64,000 nucleotides of DNA, taken from NCBI GenBank assembly GCA_039707465.1, contig CM077645.1, positions 167,601,503 through 167,665,502 of the forward strand. Direction: 5' to 3'. The position numbers and the translations under genes are program-made. Of the stretch, positions 32,079-41,513 are shown in pieces. How positions within the stretch are numbered: the stretch's first letter is position 1; every line of letters starts with the position of its first letter. This DNA is from Rhabdophis nuchalis. Its lineage: Eukaryota; Chordata; Lepidosauria; Squamata; Natricidae. The notes below the pieces were generated by a model, which made no database searches, was not told the DNA's origin, and saw only the letters and a program-made list of their open reading frames with translations.

Positions 32079-32283
32079 CAGTGATGGAGAACCTTTTGTG
32101 GCTCAGGTGCCAAAAGTGGGGGGAATGCAGGGGGGTTGTGCGCTGGTGTGCCAGACCCATAATACAATGCGCGCATGCCCCAGCACGTACATATGTGCAC
32201 AACCAGTATTCCCTGCTTTTGGTGCTGGTTTCTCACTTCTGGTTTGCTCGTAGTGTCATTTTGTACTCTCCGGAGGGTACAAA
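32079..32283. mobile_element. hAT-type MITE ('gaacctttt' family), copy 2, right end lost
   Basis: It begins CAGTGATGGAGAACCTTTT immediately after the CTCTAGAC duplication of copy 1. The right terminus is not found. The sequence passes through a near-palindrome (TTTTGTACTCTCCGGAGG at about 32258) into another repeat. Confidence 0.65.
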
Positions 32284-32432
32284 ATACAGTAGGTAGGTAG
32301 GTAGGTTGGGGGTTATACGGTGGTTGTGTGTACGTGTTTGTGTGTGCAGGTGTACATCTACACACATCTACACACAGATTGGTTGGCCATTTAACCACAC
32401 TAGGCCACAGCAACGCGTGGCCGGGTACAGCT
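32284..32432 (-). mobile_element. Unclassified interspersed repeat, partial copy
   Basis: In reverse orientation it matches the start of 59642-60276: GGCCACGCGTTGCTGTGGCC, TGGCCAACCAATCTGTGTG, then CTAC-type units. Only about 150 bp are present. Confidence 0.65.
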
Positions 32433-33660
32433 AATCATATCATAAGAAATCATAGCCTCATCTGTATCCATAATACCCTTGAAACTGCCCCAAGGCTATA
32501 CTGATTCTATCATGCTACAAAGACAACCCTCTGTATATATCATATGTATGTATGCATGTATGTATATCCTATTCCAAATTTTGCTGGTGCAGCATGCTAC
32601 AGCATGCTTTAAGGTCCTTCCATCTACAGTCACAAATTCTAAATGTAATCAGATATCTTTCTGAATACAAAATACCCCAGCGCATCAGTTGCAGGCGTAA
32701 CCTTAGAACATGTCTTCCTGAGTGTATATTTTACAAGGAATTGTGCTCCCAATTCATACAACCCTTAATAGATAAACTGCCCAACTGTTCAGATCAGTGG
32801 CACTTGAATTTTTCCCCCTAAGAAATGAATATCCTGAAATCATGTCCACAATAGCTATTTTCTATACCCAACTGATAAGACTTCACTAAGTTCAGAACCA
32901 AGAATAGAAATAAATGATTTGCTTAATTAATGAAATTTTTTTCTATTCTCAAATTATATTTTGTTGTTTTACCATTTATGATTTGGTATTGGATTGTAAT
33001 AAAACATTTGTTTGAACCAACAGATATAAGAAAATCCCCTAGGGTTACAGCATATATGCACACTCCATTTGAATTTATGTTATATTTAATCTCAGCATGC
33101 CTAGACCACACAGTGAACAAATGTTATTTTCCCTGCATACAATAAAGAGCATTGGGGAATTCTAAATCTTATAATAAATCGGTATATATTTCTGCTATGA
33201 TAAATTGGAAGGAAAGACAGATAGAGATTTTAGGCTGATCCAGAAATCTATAGGCACAAAAATCATTTAGGTTGTCAGAAAACGATCCATTTCCTTTCAA
33301 TTTTTTAAAAAAATTCTAAGTACAATACATTATTCCTTGCTGTGCTATCTTTCCTATTCATTTTCCTCCACTATGGACTAGTTGAACATTATATTTATCC
33401 ATATCCCAGTGGATAATAAAATATTACAGAGCTCAAGGAAATAAACCATTCATTCTAATGCTCAGGAAAGACACTTGAGAATTGGTATTTATTTCAATGG
33501 TAGAAAATGCATATTCTGACTTTGAATAATATACAATAGGTCCAATTTAAACATATTCCTTGCATCCATCATCTCTATTAATATGCCACCAAAGAAACAC
33601 TGCTAAATGACATTTACTCAGATTAATGTTTCATGCAGTGTCACATTTAAAAGTTATATA
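32433..33660. other. AT-rich single-copy DNA
   Basis: No feature recognised. Confidence 0.4.
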
Positions 33661-33662
33661 GT

Positions 33663-33719
33663 TTATATATACATATACATATACATATTCATATACATAT
33701 ACATATATATATATATATG
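33663..33719. repeat. (TATACA)/(TA)n microsatellite
   Basis: Alternating purine-pyrimidine AT-rich tract of about 57 bp. Confidence 0.85.
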
Positions 33720-33779
33720 TCATAAAACTAACACTCATAAAACTAACACACATATCTAAAAAATTACACAACGTAATTC

Positions 33780-34256
33780 TTGGCTTGCTGTCTAGATGGT
33801 CTCTGGTGATGAGCCGAAAGGCAGGAAAGGAAACAGTATGTCTCCTCCCTTAATTGGGGCCTAATAACAGGTTGTTGTGAAACAATTACATATGTGTGTG
33901 TATGTGTGTGTCTGTGTGTGTGTGTTAGATTTTTAAGGGCTGATTTACTAAATAAGAGACCAGGATGGATCCATTTCGGGCTTATTAGCCTCTCTTCAGC
34001 TGGCCATACTCCTTCTACTGGGACTTGAAAAAATATTTTGAAGAAATTTTTTTCTACTGAAAAAAATTTCACACAGCAGCAATCTTAATAGGTCTCTGTC
34101 TAGATGATCTCTGGGTTGAGTCGAAAGGCAGAGAAGGACGACAGTTTGTCTCCTCCCTTAAACGGGCCTCATAACAGGAGCTGTGAAAATATTCTCATAT
34201 ATATATGGTCTCTTCTGGTCTCTTCTAATTTAATTTATTGATCAGCTCATAAAACT

Positions 34257-34294
<38 letters not shown>

Positions 34295-34528
34295 TTCTGA
34301 GGTTTTCGCGGGTGTTTGTATGTAGGTCTTTGGTTGTTCGGGTTTTCTCCCGCGTAGAATTGGAAGTATCTTCACAACGTTTCGATGAAATCTCATTCAT
34401 CATCTTCAGGCTGGTGCTTCCGGCTTGGTGCTTCCAGGAGCAAATGAGAAAAGGAAACAGTATGCTTCCTCCCTTAATTGGGCCCTAAAAGGGTGTTGTG
34501 GAACAAGTACACACACACACACACACAC
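33780..34528. repeat. Three diverged copies of an unclassified repeat unit, each ending in a dinucleotide tract
   Basis: Units at about 33783-33924, 34096-34207 and 34430-34528 share TCTCCTCCCTTAA, GGGCCTAATAACAGG-like and GTTGTGAAACAA-like stretches. They run into TG, AT and AC dinucleotide repeats respectively. The second and third are separated by an (AT)n tract (34261-34291) and a block with GGTTTTCGCGGGTG and TTTCGATGAAATCTCATTC. Confidence 0.65.
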
Positions 34529-34555
34529 TTAGCAGACAGAGATGAAAAGGTTCAG

Positions 34556-34945
34556 CACTACTATAGTTGGTGAAATTGACAAATTTTGCTGTAATTGTTG
34601 AATTGACTGATTAGAGAAAAGACCTCTACATTTATAGGTCATTGGAAGCCTCTTACAGATTCTTTGAGTAAAAATGAAACTAAAATGAACTTGTGATTTA
34701 TGGTTTTGATGATTAGACAGGATAAATTATAAAAAGAAGAGTAATGTGATATGACTAGAAAGAAAGCTTAAAATATATTTGTATTTGTAACTGCTGTGTA
34801 GAGCTTCAGAACCCATTTCTTATTTGCTTTTTTCCCCCAACTTTTTTTCCCTTTCCCTTTTTGCTTTCTTTTTTCTTCTTTATATTAGTTTGCATTCGTT
34901 TTGTATCTTCTTATTTAAAGGTTTTAATGAAGATTATTAAACCCC
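34556..34945 (+). mobile_element. L1 LINE 3' end, copy 2
   Basis: Homologous along its length to 20912-21300: a degraded ORF2 C-terminus, then ATTATAAAAAG, a pyrimidine-rich stretch, CTTTATATTAGTTTG and an AATGAAGATTATTAAA end. Confidence 0.55.
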
Positions 34946-35128
34946 ATTCTTATATATAAAAAAGAAGTGATTCCCCGCACCCTCGGATTCTTGGCCTTCT
35001 GATTGTGATCACATTTCCTAAACCCAGTCTTGGTGTTATTTAATATTAAGTTAATGATACTTTGGCCTGTTTCTCTTCCATTTGAACGAATTATATCCTT
35101 TGATTGCTGTATTCCAGTCATTGTAGTC

Positions 35129-35263
35129 CAGGGATGTCCAAACTTGGGAACTTTAAGACTTGTGGACTTCAACTCCCAGAATTCCCCAGCCAGCTATTCT
35201 GGCTGGGGAATTCTGGGAGTTGAAGTCCACAAGTCTTAAAGTTCCCAAGTTTGGACATCCCTG
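35129..35263. mobile_element. hAT-type foldback MITE with perfect 65-bp arms
   Basis: 135 bp. The arms 35129-35193 and 35199-35263 are exact reverse complements around a CTATT loop. Flanking TTGTAGTC duplications (35121-35128 and 35264-35271) are perfect. The ends are CAGGGATGTCC. The interior ACTTCAACTCCCAGAATTCC block is a common squamate MITE motif as I recall it. Confidence 0.93.
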
Positions 35264-35271
35264 TTGTAGTC

Positions 35272-36459
35272 AATCCACAAAATTCTACTTTACTTATTTA
35301 ATCACAACTATCTTTTTCTGCTAAAAGCACCAGTACATAAATAATGAAGGCAATTACTTTTATTAACCAATGGTATTTATAATTTTTAACTGTGACTTCA
35401 GAGTTCAAGAAAACTACCACTTTCTACAGCATATATGTCTTTCTGTTTGACTTCCATCCCCCAAGGATTCAGTTTAGTGTTCCTCATCATGCTCACTATG
35501 TTTAGCCAAACATACATTTTACCAGACTTGTGCTAGCAGACCATATATATTAATCAACTCATGATAAAACAAAAACAAAAGAAAACAGTTTTTGGCTTCC
35601 AGTAGTTTCCCCCCTTTTGAATCTCCTCCCATAGTCTGGAAGATTGGATGAGAATGTCATCAAAACTGTAGGATCTTGAGCTAGTTCCTTGATTTTCGGT
35701 CCTAGTAAAACATAGTTGTAGCAGTCCTTTTTTTTTATTATTTGCCTGTCATCAGAGGATTTGTCAAATCTTGGAAGTTATTCTGTCATGCCCCTAATCT
35801 TTCTTTCTAGAAAACAAAATACTTCTTGAGCTAATGGATCCAGTGAATTTACATACATCAATAAATTTAATACATTGTTATTTTGGTTTGTCACACAGTT
35901 AACCAGCTGTTTAGACTGAATTTGGCATTTTTATCAACCAATTGACTTCTTCCCAAGGACCTATGATTGGCAGATGTTGTTTTGTGATGTTAAAGGTATT
36001 GTCACAGGATGTAAATTGTTCCAAGTAAAGCTGCCTTCTGCAACTAACAGATGGTGATTTTGTCAATACCATTGGTGTTCAAGTGGTCCTCTAGACATTT
36101 TGGGATAGCACTTAAGGCATCTATTTCTTTTGGTACTATTTGCTTTCTTTTTATTAGTATATTTATATTAGATACGGTTGCATCCTGTATACTTTTTTGG
36201 TTCTGCCTTCTTGTTTTCCTTATTTTTGTATATTTTTCTGTGCCTGAATGCTCAAGCTAATTTCATTGTGGGGAGACTGGAGAAAAAATGGAAGAGAAAA
36301 CAGACATAAAAAATCAAGAGATGGTGGGTGAGTTATTGACTGCTTATATCATATATAATATATATAATAAATTATTCCAGGTAGAAAGAAATCCGAGAAG
36401 AACTATTTCAAATCATTCAAAGAGAATCTATCTTAATTAACTCACTATAATTTCAAATC
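35272..36459. other. Single-copy DNA
   Basis: No feature recognised. Confidence 0.4.
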
Positions 36460-36520
36460 GCCGCCCTGGGTCCTCGGTGGAGAAGGGCGGGATATAAATT
36501 TAAATAAATAAATAAATATA
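36460..36520 (+). mobile_element. L2-like LINE extreme 3' end
   Basis: Only the terminal 60 or so bases: CGCCGCCCTGGGTCC, GAAGGGCGGGATATAAATT and an AAATAAATAAAT tail. Confidence 0.75.
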
Positions 36521-39361
36521 AATGAGAGTGGGACATTCCCCTTACTGTTTCTAGTCTAGCATTAAAAATGGCTTCCTAGTTTTTGCTTCCTTGTTCTTAT
36601 ACAGCTGCCCATAGTTTGTTCACTTGCAAGGACTGGGAAACTATTTCTGAGTTCCAGAGGTTCCAGCTACTTTCTATGCTTGCTAATTGCTATTGTTAGC
36701 CACTGGCTTGTTCCAAATGTTACTTTCACTGTCAACTACTGTCATAGAACCTCCCTTCTAGAGGAGAAAACCTCGCGCTTTTTTCATTGGTTAATCATTA
36801 GCTTTTCCAATACTTCAATTTTTTAACGACTCTTACGAGCTTTCATTCCTTCAGATACATACTAGATAATTTTTAGGAAAGAAGACAAAAGTACCATAAA
36901 CATTGCACAACATAATTGCATTCATTCTTTTTCTCTTTTCTAGGGCACCCACAGTAGGAAAAGCGTTTATTTTTTTGTGTGCCCTTAGAGGCAAATTTTG
37001 TTATAGGGTCCTATTAGCTCTCTTTTTTAAAAAAAATGTTACTCAGTGAGCTTGTTCCCTGGAATCTAGCTACATATAATATATTCAGGGTCTTTGCTTA
37101 TCCAACAGGAAGCAATAATTCATTCACTCATGCTGAGCAATCAGCAGCTACTTAGGAAATGACGTTTTTTGTGCTCTTCTCAAAACTAAGAGCACATTTC
37201 TTCAAAACACACTATTCCCCTGATCACTTGCCTCCCTTAATCCTGTTGAACACCCCTGTTCGTTTGTTCAATATACTGTATGTATTTTATAATTGCTTTC
37301 TGTTCTTCATTGGGACTAATTGAGTAAAGGACAACCCAATTTTTAGGCAATAATATTTTCCAGAGAAGAAATTTTCTACAGAAGTTCACTGATAATTCCA
37401 TTTTATGACTGATGTACCACATGTGGTCTCTGTGGAACCAAAGTTACTACTTTGTCAGGACTGTTAGGTAGTTCTATTATTGCTAGCTTCAACAGAAATG
37501 CAAACTCTTTTCCTAGGACTTTTTTTCACATGTTGAATATCCCAACTCATGAATTATTGTTCTTTACCCAAGTAATCCAGTTCCTAAAATATTCATTTGC
37601 TACAGGCTGTGTGCACATTTTCCAAATATTAGTGTATGCAGAACTACTTTATTGTTGATGGGATATGATTTAATTATGGTCTTGACAGTAACATTGGGCT
37701 AAATGTACCATGGATATGAGAGGGAGCTCCAAAAATATTGTAGGCAAACAACGCAAAGGGCATTCTCAAAACTTTTGAGGTTTATTAGATTTGTCCAAAA
37801 CAAAATGTGGAAGAATGGAAAGAAATAGCCAAAATTATACTCATCATGTTCCAATATGGCCCTACTTAATTTTTAAATTTGAAAATGAATTTATACATGA
37901 CTATATCTCAGTGGTGTTATGAAGAAATAGCAAAATATAAAACTAATAAATACATATTGTCTAGGTTCATACTTCATGCTAAGTCTTACGGTAGGTTTTT
38001 TGGATAAGAATCATTATAGCCTAGGAAGCATGGTTTGTTATGTGTCAATCAGGCCACTATGTTCCACAAACCATAGTAAAAACAAGCCAGGAATAAATGT
38101 AATATGTGTTCTCAATCACGTGGACATATTAATGACCATAGAACCTAGATCTAACCATATAACTAGGCATATAAAATGTGAGTTTGTTAAGAGCCAAATA
38201 ACATTTCAGAAAGGTGGAAGACTGCTGAAATTATGATAACAACAATGACACACCAAGTGGTCTCATGACATTCACTATTAATCTAGAATTAAATCTACTT
38301 TCTACAGACAATTATGATATAGATCTTAGGCAAAAGTTCACCAGAAAGAAATAAAAAAGTGTATTGGTCATTAACAATTAACATTATTATTAAAGATAAT
38401 AAAGAAATAATATATAAACATAAATTTCCTTATAAACACGTAAAGAATAATGTATTGAATAATCTTTGTAGAGTACAGCAACAGTATAATTTCACATGCT
38501 GAAGAGAGAATTAAAATAACAACATTCACAAAAGCAATTAATGAAAAGTACTAAATATGAAACTTTAGCTTGCATCTTTTTGTACTGAAACACCTTTTGC
38601 CTCACCTTGTTTTAAAATAAGATGTTTCTTAGTAATTTTGGATTGCCCTGCATTGTAGATTACACTGCATAGTTTTTCCATTTGTTATATAGTGGTACAG
38701 ATACTTATCTTTAATTATTTCTGGTTGCTTTTCATTTAACCTTTGATAAAAATATTTAACAAATCCTGGGTTTGGTCTTGTAATTAATCTTTCTACAAGC
38801 TCTTAGGTTAGGATAGACTTGCAGACTTTCCTCTGTTGTTGACGCTATTTTAAAGGACTTTTGGTCATTTTGGTTTCTTTAGCTTATTCTATTTACAAAC
38901 AGAGGAATCTAATTTAGTCTTTTGCATGCTCAGTGGAGATTTGCTTTAAGGATATTGCAAACAATCTGTCTCAATGAGGCATTTGCTTTGTAAAGTTACG
39001 TTGCATCACTTTAAGGCAGAGGCCGTGGCTCCACTTCATCTAAGAATCTAAGTGGAACCAGTTGTCATCAATTGCCTGATAGGATAATAACTTTTGAAAT
39101 TATATTTGAAAACCTAGATTTAAATCATATTGAGGAACAAGAACCATTGCATACAAAACATCGACATTTTATTTCAGTTAAAGAATTATCATAAACATTA
39201 TATATAATTAAACCAAACTTGAGAATTGCAGCTTCATCTTAAACAAGGGCCATTCGATTCCACTGATTAAAAAACAAGGCAGCATTTTGCTGGGGCATTT
39301 CAAAGGGGTACCAAGCAATCAGTGTTGATTTCAAAGAATCAACACTGTTTCTATTTAGTTT
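36521..39361. other. About 2.8 kb of AT-rich single-copy DNA
   Basis: No supported gene, RNA or repeat terminus. Confidence 0.4.
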
Positions 39362-39735
39362 AGGGCTCCATCACTGGAGGTTTTTAAGAAGATATTGGAC
39401 AGCCATTTGTCTGAAGTGGTATAGAACAGGGGTCCCCAAACCCCAGACCATGGACCAGTACTAGTCCATGGCCTGTTAGGAACTAGGCCACGCAAACAAT
39501 GGGCAAGCGAGCAAAGCTTAATCTGAGCTTGCGCGGGATCTAGGCTGTGTGCAAAACCACATGGTCCATGGAAAACAATTTTTCCTGTGAAACCAGTTCC
39601 TGGTGCCAGGAACTGGTTTCACAGGAAAAATTGCCAGAAAAGTTGGGGACTGCTAGTGTAGGGTATCCTGCTTGAGCAGGGGGTTGGACTAGAAGACCTC
39701 CTCTCCAACTCTGTTATTTTGTATTCTGTTATATA
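39362..39735 (+). mobile_element. CR1 LINE 3' end interrupted by a hAT element
   Basis: The left part has TCACTGGAGGTTTTTAAGAA and GACAGCCATTTGTCTGAAG; the right part has GGGTTGGACTAGAAGACCTC and CTCCAACTCTGTTATTTTG. Together they form the last 140 or so bases of CR1, the same as 63610-63715. The gap is exactly the insertion at 39427-39655. Confidence 0.85.
39427..39655. mobile_element. hAT-type MITE inserted in CR1
   Basis: It starts CAGGGGTCCCCAAACCCC and ends GTTGGGGACTGCTA. The flanks GTATAGAA (39419-39426) and GTGTAGGG (39656-39663) look like eroded copies of one 8-bp target. Interior GGACCAGTACTAGTCCATGG and CTGTTAGGAACTAGGCC are landmarks of a hAT family also known in mammals, as I recall. 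It carries an unusual perfect inverted repeat near its right end. Confidence 0.85.
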
Positions 39736-40031
39736 TAGAAACTTTGGTGAGCATTGAGTGTCTATGACAGATAAGTGATAAGATAAGGTAATAGTGTACA
39801 ATATCCTTTACATGACCTACAGGACTCATTAACGCACTTATTAATGCAAAAATGTTTGTCCTGTATTTGTCAATATCGTAGAATTGTCAATATTTCATCC
39901 TTTCTATATTATACCTTTAAAAAATATTGAAAAATCTAGAACAATAAAACATTAATATAAAACATATACACTAATATATTTGGAAGAGGAAAAAATAGAA
40001 GACATGCATACCTTAATTGCATTGTCTAGTA

Positions 40032-40256
40032 CAGGTAGTCAACCTGGTCCCTACCGCCCACTTGTGGGCGTTCCAGCTTTCATGGTGGGCGGTAAGGGTT
40101 TTTCTCCGATACTGAAGCACTTTCCTTTTTTAAATTTAATTGACTTCCCTACTTTATAAATCACCATTACTGTGGAACCGATGGGCGGTTAGAAAATTTT
40201 ACTACTAACAGAGATACAAAAGTGGGCGGTAGGTATAAAAAGATTGACTACCCCTG
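40032..40256. mobile_element. hAT-type MITE with perfect target duplication
   Basis: Perfect GTCTAGTA duplication (40024-40031 and 40257-40264). The ends are CAGGTAGTCAACCTGG and the complement of GATTGACTACCCCTG. Subterminal CTACCGCCCACTTGTGGGCG and GTGGGCGGTAGG blocks are mirrored. I recall this sequence as a hAT family with patchy distribution across tetrapods; the name needs a library search. Confidence 0.9.
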
Positions 40257-40264
40257 GTCTAGTA

Positions 40265-41193
40265 TATTGTTCTTAGTGTTTGTCCCTCATAGTTGCAGAC
40301 CTGCTTGTTTTTCCCCTGTGCTTGTGTAGTTCTTGCCTAGTTCTTACTGATCACTATCAGTGTACAAGGCAATGAGAGGCCATGGTTTTTCAGCTGGTGT
40401 GTTGCAGAGCCTGATGCGGATTTGTGTTAACAGGAGGTAATTGACCAAAATGGTGGCCTTATCTAAAGGAGGATTAGAACCTGACCTTCTCTGCTTATAG
40501 TCCAGCATCTACAAAATTCCACTATATTGGCTCTCAACTAATATATTTATTTGTTTTGTAATTTCTCCAAATGTCACATGTAAACTTGTAAACTTATTAG
40601 TTAAGAATAATCCATTTTACGCAACAGCTTTTAGTAATGTAACTGTTACTAATTTGTTACTACATTTATTGTTTAAATACTGTTCAAATACTGCATAACA
40701 GTGCTTGCCTGAATCAGATATTGTTGCTTATCTACCATTAAATCACTTGTCCAAACACTAAGGATTGCCCACCAACTGACAAAATATCAAACACTATTCA
40801 ATGTCAAATTCTGGCAATGAATGCTAACTATTCCCTGGATGTTTTAGATCAAAATTTGGAGAGAATAGTGCATGAGTTCTTGCGGATGGCTAGGGACAGG
40901 CTGGTCTGAGGCAAAGTTTGGCTTTGACTTTCTACTTTGCTTACATATGCATGTTTAAGCAAAAGGAGCCAGGATGGAACTAATATGTTCCTGGATATGT
41001 CTTCATGTTGTTCATTATGCTTCTTTGCTCTTTTAAAAGAAAATCCAGCAAGCTGCTTCTAACATTTTAAAATCGGAAATCCATATACAAGTGGAGCTTC
41101 TATAGTTTTTCTAGACTTCTTTAGTCTCCTTTGAGAATCAAAAGGTTTTTCAAGGTGGGATATGATATTAGTCAATTGCAAAAAGTAGCATAC
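40265..41193. other. Single-copy DNA
   Basis: No feature recognised. Confidence 0.4.
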
Positions 41194-41201
41194 ATCCTGT
41201 G

Positions 41202-41505
41202 CAGTCGTGGGTTCTGGATCCCGTTCCAAATGGTAGGGTTGGAACAGGCCCGGCGTCATCAACATGGGCATGCGCAGTGTGTGCATGCATCGTAGCTACC
41301 TGTGGCACTTCCGTAAGCCTCCGCGACGTTCCAGCTGCTCTCCGGAGCATCGTGCGTGTGTGGAAGTGCAAAAAGTTTAAAGCAGAGGTAAGGAGCGAGG
41401 ACGGGCGGGTGGGCCCGCTGGAGCACCATACCAGAACGGTATCCGGTGCTCCAGGCAGGCTCCGGTACGCCTGTACCGGATCGTATCATCTGCAACCCAC
41501 CACTG
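41202..41505. mobile_element. hAT-type MITE, 'cagtggtgggtt' group, GC-rich copy
   Basis: The ends are CAGTCGTGGGTTCTGG and the complement of GCAACCCACCACTG. The flanks ATCCTGTG and ATGCTATG match at 6 of 8 positions. It is markedly more GC- and CpG-rich than the surroundings. Antisense and sense open frames here are by-products of that composition. Confidence 0.75.
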
Positions 41506-41513
41506 ATGCTATG

